Positions 1 to 11,157 of a DNA stretch of 64,000 nucleotides are shown in pieces (positions within the stretch are counted from its first letter, which is position 1; each line of letters begins with the position of its first letter). The stretch is taken from assembly GCF_035222375.1 (NCBI RefSeq), contig NC_085890.1, positions 186,001 to 250,000 on the forward strand. The letters are read 5' to 3'. A program made the position numbers and the translations under genes. The stretch is from Podospora pseudocomata (Eukaryota > Ascomycota > Sordariomycetes > Sordariales > Podosporaceae). Under the pieces are notes generated by a model, which worked only from the letters and a program-made list of their open reading frames with translations, made no database searches and was not told where the DNA came from.

Positions 1-1241
1 CCACAAGACGCTCTGACAGAAGCATCCATCCATTCAGGACCCGGGCGGCAGAACCTGGAACTTGACGGCGGGGAGGGCGGCAAGGCACATCTTGTACGAG
101 AGAAAGAAGCAACAAAAAATGGCGACGGGAGTGGATAGAGATGGGCATCTAGCATGGGGGGGAAAGAGAAGACAATCTGAATGCATCCAACCTGGAAGGG
201 GGGAAAATGAAGAAGGTGCAAGCCATGGGGACGAGCTTGCGCTTGGCACGCTGGATGTGGTGGGGCCATAAAAAGGCGGGACGATTGTATCCATTCTCGC
301 TCCCTCCCGCTGGCCTGGTCTCTTCACCCTTTTTAGCCTCATGGGACTATTTTGTGGCCGACTGCCTCCCCACCCTCTGGATCGCCTGTTTTTTGTATTC
401 ACCGCCACAGAAAAAGAGGTCCCCAGCAACAGCGTCCGAGTTGACTTTTCTGACAAGCGCAGCTGCCACCATCTCGGGTCGCCTCTCCATCTCTTCCTCC
501 AACCCAATCCGCCGCTCTCCAATCTTTTTTCGGTTTGGTCAACCCAGCGAAACCTACGACTACCACCGCCAGCAGACGACGTGATGACATAGACCTTTCC
601 CGTTCCCTTTTTTCTTCGAGTTACGCTTCCACTGCTGTCGCCGTCTTCTTGCCCTGTCTGTTGTCGTCTGTCTCTGTTCCACTTTTGCCTCTCTAGGTGC
701 CTCTGTCTCTGATCTAGCCCTGCTCGCTGCTGTCTGGCTGTCTGTCCGCTATTCCGCTGCTGCCCGCCGCACTGTGGGGATTTTTGAGAGAGAGGGAGAG
801 GGAGACCAGACGAAAGTGGGTGAGAGAGAGCGATTTGCTTTTCACGAGTTTTTTCCCCCCCCTCCCATCGTCCCGACGGACGATCGAGTCTTTACCATCA
901 CCTCGCCCGTGTCATTGCGAACCACAAAATCACCGCCCAAAACCACACCAAAAACTCCACCTGCAAAACTCTGCAGCCTTTTTGGCTTTTCGGTCTTCGG
1001 CTATCCCCTTCTTCACCCTTCGCATCGTCCGTCAAGCGAACCGATCCGATCGACCGCCCCGAGCCACGCTGGGTCTCTCGACTCGCAGTGTCAGAGCCCG
1101 ACGCCGTCCCATTCCCATCGTGTGCCGCATGAGGCCGAGCCTCGATCCCGCTGTCTCGCAAACGTCACCTTTTCCCAAGCTTGGCTTCTGTCTTGCTGGA
1201 TCTTCGCGCTAACTGTCGCGATTGCTAGTCTTCGGGCAAAA
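1..1241. other. Upstream region and probable 5' leader of the RRM-R3H gene
   Basis: No convincing gene is seen. Open frames here are short, overlap on both strands and lack recognisable motifs. From about 597 to 770 the plus strand is strongly pyrimidine-rich, with many TCT, CTG and TTC runs, which is common in promoters and long 5' leaders of filamentous ascomycete genes. A purine-rich GAGAGAG stretch follows near 785-800. The long region before the first in-frame ATG at 1242 suggests an extended leader, but no transcription start can be fixed. Confidence 0.5.
1129..1212 (+). promoter_or_regulatory. Possible upstream ORF in the leader of the RRM-R3H gene
   Basis: An ATG at 1129 opens a 27-codon frame ending in TAA at 1210-1212, only 29 bases before the main ATG at 1242. 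It is in a different frame from the main coding sequence. If the leader includes it, it could reduce or regulate initiation at the main start. This rests on position only; no RNA data are available. Confidence 0.35.
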
Positions 1242-3524
1242 ATGAGCGAGCAATCGGGCTACTACAGCGGCTATGCGCAGCAGCCAACACGGTCCTCCCC
1301 CATCTCGTCCAGGACGGGCTTCAACACCGTCTCCGGACTCCCAAGCGCCATGCGACCTCAGCAGCGCCACCAGATAGACTCCTTCACCCAGGGGTCTGCC
1401 TCTCTATTTCCTGCCGAGGACCGCTTCAACCCCTACGAAAGCAACTCTTTCAGACAACAGCAACAACAACACAGAGCACCACCAACACCAGGCTTCCCGA
1501 CCGACAGCTATATTGGCAATGCCCAGGCATGGGCGTACAACGGTGCCAACACGGTGAACGGAGCAATGGGCGACAGCAGGCTTCGGCCGAGTGCCTCTCG
1601 CAGAGCAGCTCTGCCCACGGTTCGTCCAACTCATCAGCCACATCTCACACGCGCAGCTAGATATTGTGATCTTTTTTACTGACTTTGCTTTTTTGTTTCC
1701 ACAGGAATGGACCATGAGCGGCGAGCAAGGTCTGGGGAGTCAGGCCCTCAACACCCCTTCAACACAGTATTCGGCCATGGCCAACTTTAACAGCCAGAGC
1801 ATGGGGATGATTAGTGGTGATGGCTATGGCTCCGAGCGGCATGGCTTTGCGAATGGCATGTACGACCCTCGTCACGATGCCAAGTCCATGTCTAGCGACC
1901 TGATTCCGACCGCCATTGTCATCAAGAACATCCCGTTCAATGTTCGCAAGGAAATGCTCACATCCATCATGTCGGACCTGGGACTACCCCAGCCATATGC
2001 CTTCAACTACCACTTTGACAACGGCATTTTCCGGGGACTGGCCTTTGCCAACTTCCAGAGCCCTCTCGACACACAGACTGTCATTGAGCAGCTGAACGGA
2101 TACGAGGTTCAGGGCCGCAAGCTGAGAGTCGAGTACAAGAAGATGCTGCCAGAGCACGAAAGGGAGAGGATCGAACGCGAGAAGCGGGAGAAGAGAGGCC
2201 AGTTAGAGGAGCAGCACCAGCCCCTAACACTGCAACACCAGTCCTCGATGCACTCTCTAAATGCCGCCCACAGCACCCGATCCCGCACTTCGCCGCTGCG
2301 TAAGTCCACGACAAAATCAACAATGAAGCTCTCGGCATCAGCTAACCCAGCATCCATTGCAGGGGATGTGGACCTCAACAATCCAGACACTCTGCAGTTC
2401 TACACGGAGCTTACCCTGTTCCGCAACGATCCCAACCGTGAAATCCTGGTTTTCCCCTCTACCATTACACCGCATCAGCGCCGAACCGTCCACATTCTCG
2501 CGCACAATATGGGGTTGGAGCATCGCTCGGTTGGCGAGGGGCCGCAGAGACAGCTGCACGTTCTCAAAGAGTCCGCGCCACCTGCGTCCCTCGTGCACAA
2601 CCTGCCGGGTGTGTCGGCCGATGCCCACCGCCGTGGTTTGAGCCGTGCTGCTACCATCGACTTTGCTGAGACCCGGAACAGTGGACCAGGCCACTATGCC
2701 ACCATGGGCCGCTCTAGCCGTCATGGCCCGACATTAGAGCTTCCGGACAGCCCAGATGGTGGGCTAAATGCGCTCCGCGGCGTCAAGTCGTTTGCCGACC
2801 TGCGTTCGTACACGCCCAGCCCTTCCCTGTCCTCGACAGGGTTTCCTCAAACTGGCAGTGTAGCTCAGTACGGAGAGTACAGCGCCAATCTTGCCGGTCA
2901 GAACAGCTCATTGACCACACCCACGACTCCGGGTACCAACTCCAACAATGATCCCTCCATGTTGATCCCGGACCTCAGTGGCATGACATTGAGCGAGAAC
3001 TTTGGCAGCAACAGACTGCGCCCTCGGGACGCACCTGGCGCCATCGGCAGCCAGCGGCCCGTGATGAACGGGTCCAGCACCCGCAGCATTCCCGAACGTC
3101 AGCCACTGGGCCCAAATGGAGATTGGGGTGAAGGCATGGCCGGTTTTGCTGCCCGCGGCCGGACCAATGGCCACATGCAACGGGGAAGCGGTACGTGATC
3201 TTTGCTGGCCAGCTCTTTGAACACCACATTGACTAACTTTTTATTGCAGAGTCTTCAGATACCGCGGTGCGTTCGGCAACCACTTCCGCGGCCAGGTTCC
3301 AATAGGAGCGGAATCGTGCACCTGCCAGTTGTGTGTATGTTCGGCGTGCTGATCTGGAACGAGCCAACCGGGCGTCGTATCCCTCCGGCTTGCCCGCACA
3401 GCAGAGCCGACCGCAGGCCCAACAATTACCTCACATTCGCTATCCTTCCCATTTTCTTCCTGGGCCGCCGCTTCAGGATGGTCAGAGAGTTCTCGTGTTT
3501 CCACCCTCGCCTCCCCTTTACTGA
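1242..3524 (+). CDS. RRM and R3H domain RNA-binding protein (Pin4/Cip1-Cip2-like)
   Basis: This is a predicted RNA-binding protein. The start is the first in-frame ATG (1242). Introns are inferred at 1620-1704, 2300-2362 (GTAAGT...GCTAAC...TTGCAG) and 3191-3249 (GTACGT...GACTAAC...TTGCAG). The N-terminus is Gln/Ser/Pro-rich. An RRM follows, with an RNP2-like segment (TAIVIKNIPFN) and an RNP1-like segment (FRGLAFANF), then a basic-acidic linker. Next is an R3H domain with HQRRTVHILAHNMGLEH, then a long low-complexity tail. The RRM plus R3H pairing is known from fungal Pin4 and Cip1/Cip2 proteins, which act in mRNA and stress or cell-cycle control; equivalence is inferred. The 3' end is uncertain. 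Reading straight through meets TAG at 3303 (618 aa). A 39-nt GTGCGT...AATAG intron at 3267-3305 keeps phase and adds a plausible C-terminus ending at the TGA at 3522-3524 (678 aa). Confidence 0.85.
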
Positions 3525-5486
3525 TGGCATTGGAAGAAATCGATTGAGCAAAGTTCGTGTGGGTTGAATAGCTGCCACGGTTGTTGGATTAAAATAATTT
3601 GTTGGAATACGGACGGATGGGCGCCATCATTGCGACCTGCAACACACCAAAGCAAAACAGCAAAACAAAAAAAAAAGACAACTATCCGCATCTACACATA
3701 CACTCGCAACAACCGCACAGAGTCACTTCTTCGCCCTTGCTGCCTCCGCCGAGCATACGCCTTGTAATATTGTTTCAGAAGCACGTCTTCCGCCCTTCCA
3801 AGACTCTGGTTTTCCTCTTTTTTTTTTCCCTCGACCTCCCTCAACTGTCCATGGTTCGTACCCAAGCTCCATGATGATTGGCGACGTTGCCGCTCCTTCG
3901 AGCCTTTGTGCTATGCTCTCCCGATAATGAACGACGATGGAAATACGAAAAGAGACGGGAAAATGAACGAATTGGGTATACAGAGAAGACTTTATACACC
4001 TCATCTGGGCGACCAATTTTGTGCCAATCTTTTGATTGGCATTAGGCAAACCTCCGCAAGGCAGCATTCCAGGATTACTTTTTCTTTGAGCTGCCTTGGT
4101 TCCTTGGACGCCCACCAAGGCTTTTCCCCTGACGCAAAGCGTCCTGGGTTTGCCCCACCAACCACTTGTTTTATGAATGTTATGGTTGTTACGACGTCAC
4201 GTCCTAGATGGCTACAGCAAAGCTATACCACCCCTTTGCTTGGTGGGCAGGGCACTTGACTACTTGTTTCGACTCAATGTGCGGCCCGCCAAGAAGAGCA
4301 CAAAACCGGTGCTATGGCATACGAAAAAGCAAAAGCAACTCATCTAATAGACGACACACTCAGGTGTGACTATCCACGCCCCTTTTTCTACCCTTTCTTG
4401 ATGCATATAGGTGTGTCCCTGACAATGGACACGACATTGCATATGTCAGCATGATGTGGTGACCAGATGGTGATGAGCGCCGGTGGGGGGATGGTGGCGC
4501 ACAAATCTTCTACAGGTTGTCGTTGAAAATAACAAAAGTTTGACTTGGTCCATGTTATTTCAGCAAAGCTGCATTTGGGTTCCTGTTACTGTTGGTTTGA
4601 CTTATTCGGTCTACTTTAATATATGTCTTTTGCCTTGATGTTTCTTTTCTCGTGGTTTGTGTTTGTCTTTGGTTTGGGTGGGCTGCTGCGAGAAAGACGA
4701 TTCAAGAGCGCACTTCAAGGGCTCTATGATCACACTATCCTTCCACCAGCGACAAACTTTTCTGGGCATGATATGATGGGTGGTGATGACGGTTGATGAT
4801 GGGACCGGGGCACGAATGAATTTGGCTGTCGCAGTTCAAGCCAAGAGACATGAAAATGGGGCCAAAAAAAAAGGATCGGGATCACAAGCAAGAATGATGT
4901 TCATGGTTATGAAGTATGAGTATTTCTATTTGCTGGGAGCGAGATATTGGCGGCTTGGCTTATTTCCATCATTCTCATCAAATATGCGGATACCTTCACT
5001 CTTGGTGTTGGAGTCCTTGTGTAGATAGACCGTTGTGAGTTCTCCAATTGTTCAGGCGTCGGGCAATTACCGGGCTAGTCACCTAATATGAGGTTGGCTG
5101 TTCGTTTTTCTCTCTACATTGCTATCACGTGAAGGGTTTTTCAACAAAATGTAGGGACTGCCAGCTACTCAGCAAGGGGATGTTCAAAGAAGGTTGGGCC
5201 ACTAATGTCACGGTTAACAAGCCTTGAAATTCGGTAGCCTTGAAAGCTTGGCAATGAGCTTTTAAACATTAGTAGGAGGAGGCCTTGGGGGCAGAACACT
5301 CGTTGATTGACTTCAAATATATACCATAAGGTAAAGACCAATATGTCTCGACATGGTCAAGGCCCTTCTTATTTTTTGATGCAGTTCCTCGTGTTATATA
5401 TGGGAAAGTGGGTCGGTCCCACATATAAGGGGGTGTCTTGCAAACATTCCCCTCTTTCGAGTCACGACATATCCTCACTCACACAC
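3525..5486. other. Intergenic region
   Basis: No supported gene. The first few hundred bases are probably the 3' UTR of the RRM-R3H gene, with poly-A and poly-T tracts near 3660-3680 and 3820. The last part is the promoter of the nucleotidase gene and holds TATA-like sequence (TTATATAT near 5394, CATATAAG near 5421). Nothing else is recognised. Confidence 0.5.
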
Positions 5487-6620
5487 ATGCTCGCTCAAAA
5501 AATGGATTCGCCACTCCGCCACGAACTCAATCTCGCACTTGGGCTAGCTCGCCAAGCTGCCTTGATCAGCCGGACCGTCTTATCTGGGTTCCTTCTCACT
5601 CACCAGAAAAGCGAGGTTGATTCGGTAACAAAAAGCGACTTCAGCCCCGTTACTGTGGCCGACTTTGCCATTCAGGCCCTTCTGGCTGGCACCCTCAGTA
5701 AGGCATTCCCCGACGATGGGCTAGTGGGTGAGGAATCGGCAGACGAGCTGAGGAAAGACCCTCGATTGCTGCAAAAGGTTGCGGCCGTGTTAAAAGTCGC
5801 AAAAGGCTGGGAGGCAAGAGACGAGAATCATGTGTGTGATGTCATTGACCTCTGCAAAGGCGAGGGGAAGGGAAGGACGTGGGTATTTGATCCCATTGAT
5901 GGCACCAAGACATTCCTCAAGGGACAGCAATATGCCATCAATATTGCCTTGTTGGCAGAAGGGGAAGGTTGGCGGGGCAGGGAGGAAGTCATGAGTGTGA
6001 TTGCTTGTCCGCTCTTGGACTGGACGCTGGGAGCCATGGGGGGGGCAGCGGTGATAAATGACGCGTCTGTGGACAAAACAGGGAAAGGGGCAGTGATTTA
6101 CTGCGTCAAAGGCCATGGGGTTTTCGTCGAACCATTGTTCAACAAGACAGACGACGAAAAGCCGAGACGGGTCCCTCAACATGCAGGCCAAGTCACGGCA
6201 ATCGAGGAACTGAAGAGTGTGACCTGCTGGCAGAGTCTAGACTCGGGAGTTGACACGATGCATGAAAGGGTAGCTGAAAGACTGGGCATGGACTTTCCGG
6301 GGAACGACCTTCTCGGATGGGTAAATCGATGGGTGTGCCTTGCGCTTGGCCTAGCAAACACCACGATGTGGGTATACAAAAAGAGAGAGAGAAAGGCAAA
6401 AATATGGGATCATGCGGGTGCCATGCTTCTTTTTAAGGAGGTTGGTGGCAAAATTACGGATGTTGATGGGAAAGATATCGATTTGACCCAGGGGAGGCTG
6501 TTGGGCCAAAATTTCGGCTTCCTGGCGGCACCACAAAGGGTTCATGGATTGGTGTTGGAAGCAGTGAAAGAGGCCATGAGGGAAAGAGAAAATCTTAACA
6601 CGGTGAGCGGATCTACCTGA
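5487..6620 (+). CDS. Met22/Hal2-type 3'(2'),5'-bisphosphate nucleotidase-like protein
   Basis: This is a single-exon gene of 377 aa from ATG 5487; ATG 5502 is an equally possible start (372 aa). It belongs to the lithium-sensitive, Mg-dependent inositol monophosphatase superfamily. Visible motifs are VTKSDFSPVTVADFA (residues about 47-61), the metal-binding GEES (81-84), the family signature DPIDGT (135-140), and a late WDHAGAMLLFKEVGG that matches the second metal and substrate motif. The family usually hydrolyses PAP to AMP in sulfate assimilation, which relieves inhibition of RNA processing enzymes. One departure is visible: around residue 280 the segment WVNRWVCLALG replaces the Ser-Gln-x-Lys-Tyr block I expect in canonical Met22, so this may be a divergent paralogue with altered substrate choice. 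Assignment to the superfamily is firm; the exact substrate is inferred. Confidence 0.85.
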   Translation: MLAQKMDSPLRHELNLALGLARQAALISRTVLSGFLLTHQKSEVDSVTKSDFSPVTVADFAIQALLAGTLSKAFPDDGLVGEESADELRKDPRLLQKVAAVLKVAKGWEARDENHVCDVIDLCKGEGKGRTWVFDPIDGTKTFLKGQQYAINIALLAEGEGWRGREEVMSVIACPLLDWTLGAMGGAAVINDASVDKTGKGAVIYCVKGHGVFVEPLFNKTDDEKPRRVPQHAGQVTAIEELKSVTCWQSLDSGVDTMHERVAERLGMDFPGNDLLGWVNRWVCLALGLANTTMWVYKKRERKAKIWDHAGAMLLFKEVGGKITDVDGKDIDLTQGRLLGQNFGFLAAPQRVHGLVLEAVKEAMRERENLNTVSGST

Positions 6621-8248
6621 TGCTGGCTTCTGCTGGTTTCCAGGCAAACGTTTCTTCATGATTCTATCTGCATACATTTCGTCATCTGATCGGCAGTCAT
6701 CATAACTCAGTAGTTTATGAGCAAGAGTAAATGGAACTAGAACTGGTCCCCGAATCTTCCAGTAGCAACTTTGCCACGTGGGAGAAAGTGTTGACTGCTC
6801 GCTTACACGGGCGGTCTTCCGGCGAGACTAGGACGTGAGTCTGACAAATTGTGAGACATTAAATCAAAAGCCACGTGGGGAATTCAAAGACTTGGGCACC
6901 GAGCTCATTGTGCAAAGAGCGACTCGGGACCTAGAACCCAGCGACCAGCCGTTGGGCCCGCAGTAACAGTGGCGGTCTATCCATCTCTTCGAGTATGAAT
7001 GTCATGCCCAGCTTGGGCTCATTTGCATATATCACTGGGGTTCCATAGAAGTCTAGATGGCTGTGGAGTTTGCCCTCGAGAATTGACAACTTGGTGCCGT
7101 GGAAGTGCCTGGGTAACTAATATCCCCACATTGGCAACAGACAAAACACAGAGAACAAAGCGGCAGTTTCTTTTCTTTCCTGTTGAACCAGCTAATGCCC
7201 AGAATCTCGATGCTCGGATGGCCTGCCATCCTCCTGCACCTCGGTTTTCCCGGATGGCCTGGTCGGAAGAAACCGAAGATTGAGTAGCACCGCCATCCAG
7301 ACAAACCCCCAAAGGATAAAACTCAAGGGAAGGAAGAGAACGTGGCTTGTGGGGCAGAACATGGAAGGGTGTGACTGCTCGGTTGTCGGTTGACAGCGAC
7401 TTGCCGCCTCGCCCGCCGCAGCACATGGCATATATACATACCATGTGTTTGATTACTTGACGCCAGGAAGGCCCGAAGCGGCCCAGAACAGACGAGAAAA
7501 TGAACGAATGGGACAAGTTTCCCCGCACCCCAGAAAATGGTGCCCACCCCCTTTTCCCTATCATCTCCATGTTTACCCCAGATGTATTTCACGTTATATT
7601 CCCAAACCCCATTTAGAAATGTTTGGTTCTGCCCTCCCATACGTCACTTGTCTGGTTCTTAATGTACCCAACACCAAGCGAGGGCGGCTGCGTGTGAGCA
7701 GCGTGACCTTGGATAATCAACGTGGGAGAAGGGGGGCGGCTGCACCTGATTTTACCCGGCTGTATACAGAGCCTTCACAAACAACAAGACATCAATTCCG
7801 GAGCTCCGGCAATTGTGGACGAATACGGCAAGGGGTCCAATAACAGCTCGAATCTTTCTCCACCAATCACTCATATTATACCCAAATGATCAGAGAACAT
7901 AGAACAAGTTCTGTAGTATCGGCAGTTAGTACTTGCCAGGAGCCTGAAAGAGTTCGAAGAGACTCTACCCGGTCGAGACGGGGCCATCGACGCCATCGTG
8001 CCCAAAGCAGGCAAACAGACATGGCTGGAAATCAGAAATAAAAGAGTCCCAGCCGGCCCTGCTTTGGTTGGAGAGCCTCTCCTCTCCTTTTCTCGTCACC
8101 GACGAATACTACTTTCCATTCTTTCTCCTCCAGGAGCGTAAGACCTTCCTCTGGTTGAGCCTCGCAAGAGATCAAGCCGCCACCCGCACCCAACGACAAG
8201 ACACCAACACACAAGGGGGACAGATCAAAGGATCAACAAAGGGACAAT
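6621..8248. other. Intergenic region and promoter of the DUF1996 gene
   Basis: No supported gene. Frames on both strands (for example a minus frame at 7019-7570) show no domain motif. The right part is the promoter and leader of the secreted DUF1996 gene. Two copies of a CACGTG box are listed separately. Confidence 0.5.
6771..6880. promoter_or_regulatory. Pair of GCCACGTGGG boxes
   Basis: The 10-mer GCCACGTGGG occurs twice 97 bp apart, with CACGTG cores at 6775-6780 and 6872-6877. CACGTG is the classical site for bHLH factors such as Cbf1 and Pho4. The pair lies just downstream of the nucleotidase and about 1.4 kb upstream of the DUF1996 gene, so which gene it serves, if either, is unknown. 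Confidence 0.3.
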
Positions 8249-9424
8249 ATGCATTCGTGGTCTACCCTCACCGCGGCCTTTGCGCTGCTGGCCAACGGAG
8301 TTGCCGCTCAGAACATGTTGCGGTTCGCCTGCTCCCAGCTCGTTGTCGACCGTGTCGATCCTCTCGTCAACCCCGGCGTCCGCTACACTCCCCATCTTCA
8401 CCAGATCGTTGGTGGTAACTCCTTCAACCTGACCATGGAGCCAGTCGAGTATGACTTGGTCAAGAGATCGACCTGCACATCCTGCTCGTTCCCCCAGGAT
8501 CTGTCCAACTACTGGACGGCCGTCATGTTTTTCAAGCACAAGAACGGATCGTATCACCGCGTTCCCCAAGTCGGCAACGGCGGTCCCCAGGGTCAGCTCA
8601 TCAACAAGGGTGGTCTCGACATCTACTATATTCCCAGCGGCAAGACCACCGCCTTCAGACCTGTACGTTCTGTGCTCGTGGGCCCAGGGATTTGTATCAC
8701 TGACAAGACTGGTATCTAGGGCTTCCGCATGCTTGCCGGTAACGCGGCCAACACCGAGGACAGCAAGGTTTCCAAGGCCAACATCTGCCATCGCTGCTGG
8801 ACATCGACCAACGAGGGCAACTTCATCGGCGGTGCTCCCTGCACTGGCTCTGATACCGTCGGCATCCCTCAGGAGCCGCGCTGCAAGATGATCCGCCAGA
8901 CCATCATCTTCCCCCACTGCTGGGACGGCAAGAACCTTGACACCCCCGACCACAAGTCCCACGTCGCCTACGGCCAGGGCTCTGGTGCCACTGGCGGCGG
9001 CGCCTGTCCATCCAGCCACCCCGTCAAGCTTCCTCAGCTCATGTACGAGCTGATGTGGAACGTGACCAACTTCAGTGATAAGAACATGTGGCCCACCTCG
9101 GGCCCTGCCTTTGTCTACAGCATGAACCTCGGCGGATCTGCCGCTCACGGTGACTACGTCTTCGGCTGGGAAGGTGACACTCTTCAGCGTGCCATGGACA
9201 AGGGCTGCAACCTCAACCGTGCTTGCCCTGCTGCTGGTCTTACTTACCAGCCTCCCGAGGTTTACAACGCTTGCAACATCAAGCAGCAGGCTCCCGAGCC
9301 CGTCGACGGCTGTAAGTTTTCATTCCCACCCCCTTTACAGACGTCTGAGAGAGATGAATGCTAATGATATCATCAACCAGGGCTCAAGGCCATGCCGATG
9401 GGCGATGTCGCCATCAAGGCTTAA
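8249..9424 (+). CDS. Secreted DUF1996 domain protein
   Basis: Three exons (8249-8662, 8720-9311, 9381-9424) give 349 aa in phase. Introns have GTACGT...CTGAC...TCTAG and GTAAGT...GCTAATG...ACCAG signals. A signal peptide is clear: a short N-region, a hydrophobic stretch to about residue 20 and an Ala-x-Ala type cleavage site just before QNMLRF. The mature protein carries the DUF1996 hallmarks: RFACSQLVVDR, a VNPG motif, HLHQIVGGN, many paired cysteines, and conserved segments such as FPHCWDGKNLD and the DYVFGWEGD block. No carbohydrate-binding or WSC module follows. The protein is expected outside the cell or in the wall; its biochemical function is not known. The coding strand has very strong codon bias, which creates a long open frame on the opposite strand that is not a gene. 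Confidence 0.9.
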
Positions 9425-11157
9425 TATCACGCAATGACAGCGATTTCCTAGTGTTCAAGAGAACAGGACCAAGACCATGGACTTGTTGGAAAACTCTACA
9501 TGTTCATCATTGTTTTGAAAAGAGTGGTCTGGTTGGGTGGTTGAGCACGCCAGGCAGAGCGGAGTCGGCATCAGTTTACACAAACATAGTATTACTTTTA
9601 TTCCACTTCCCCACTCGTCTTGTCATCTGTGGTGAATCATTCCTTGCCCTGGTGTGCCCCATTGTGTGTAGTTTGATTACATGTACCGCCGGAATTTGAG
9701 CCTGGCTCATTCCAGAACATCTGCGTGTTCATCGATTTAAATTTTTCAAGTCAGTAGCTGGTCGTGACTTGACCCACCAGTAATGTCGACAGGACCAGGG
9801 GGCAGCCCAAATATTCGCTTTGCCCGCATTGTGTTCATGTGGCGAGCATGATGCCGTGGTCGAAAAGTGCCAAGCAACCAGTTTAATCTATATAAACACA
9901 GTGCTGATGTCTTCCTTCCTAAGCTGGAAAAGCTGAACTGGGAGGTTCGGTGCCTATTTCTGCGAGCGATGGACATCGAGCTCCCTTATATTTCCTTTGA
10001 CTTTGTCAGGTCTTCACATGCTTCAGTTAGGAGATGCTCCTAGTCTCCTTTCTTCAGACACTGGCCCAAGACGCCAGGCATCAAGGTCTTTTGCCTAAAT
10101 TTGCTCGATTAGTTTTGCCCGCAAGCCAGAACGGTAAAAGTCCCCAACCATGAACGATGATCGCCCCAATTCATGTCGATCCGACTTGACTCTGCTCTCC
10201 GAAATGGAAACACTGGTAGATACCGGGGTTTGCAATGGAATGTGAAGTTTTGATCCTACCTCAATCAACGTTGCACCCGTGCAGGTGTGATGCCATCCAC
10301 CGTCATGAAACGTGGCAACCACGTGCTGCTCAAGCATGTATGTATAAGAAAGAAACAGGTTTCCCTTCTATAGCAGCAGAGTAGCCCAGCTGGATGTTCA
10401 CTTTGTATATCTTTGACCCACACATTGTCAACGCTTGCCGCCAAACCTCCCAGCAACGTCCATGGTGTCTTCAAATCTACAGCAGGGGTAAACAATAGGA
10501 TAGGGGGAAATGGGGAATGCATTTCTCTCCTTCTGTACTAACCCATCGTCTCATGACCAGAGACAAACCAGCCGATGCACCTTTTCTTTCGCTTATCGTA
10601 CAATCACATCTCCATGAAGAACAGAGTACAATGATCGTGGTAAATGTTTACAGCTCGCCTCCGCTGCCGCTAACTGTTAGGGGGTGACCCTCGCTCTTCT
10701 TCTTTCTTCTCTACCAACTTAAGAGATATTCCAAGCCAATTATTCTCAATGCTTGATTGAGTAATTATTCATGCTTTGCAAAGAAAAGGAAAACAAGAAA
10801 AAAAGAGAGAACTCCCGCCACATTGTCGAGACAACAACGCCCTTTTTCGCCGTGAACTAAACCAAACTCCTGGTATCTTCTGTGAACCCCAGCAAAAACA
10901 CTCAATGGTAACAGCAAAAGAGCGACTGATCCCTCACATCAAGGGCCTGATCCATCCAAGAAGCGGCGAAATGACGAGGTGGCTGGCGTGCCAAAGAGGC
11001 TTGAGCTTGGTGGTCTGGGGGATGGCGGGGGCAGATCACGGGTGTGGCGAGGCATCGTCACTCCCAGCGCATTATAATGGGCGTGGACGGTAGCATTGTG
11101 TCGACCCTCTGACCTCGAAAGTCTCTGGTCATGGCCGCGACGGTACATCTGCTGGTT
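9425..11157. other. Intergenic region between convergent genes
   Basis: About 1.7 kb lies between the 3' ends of the DUF1996 gene (+) and striatin (-). It should hold both 3' UTRs. No open frame with a family motif, no tRNA-like fold and no repeat could be supported. Confidence 0.5.

Noticed and set aside
34-592. Several overlapping frames on both strands before the first gene
   Set aside because: They conflict with one another, start within a pyrimidine-rich promoter region and show no recognisable domain.
7019-7570. 183-codon minus frame in the intergenic region
   Set aside because: Composition and lack of motif or splice context make it indistinguishable from chance; several other frames overlap it.
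8225-9148. 307-codon open frame on the minus strand
   Set aside because: It lies exactly opposite the DUF1996 exons, whose strong third-position bias leaves the complementary frame free of stops. It has no family motif.
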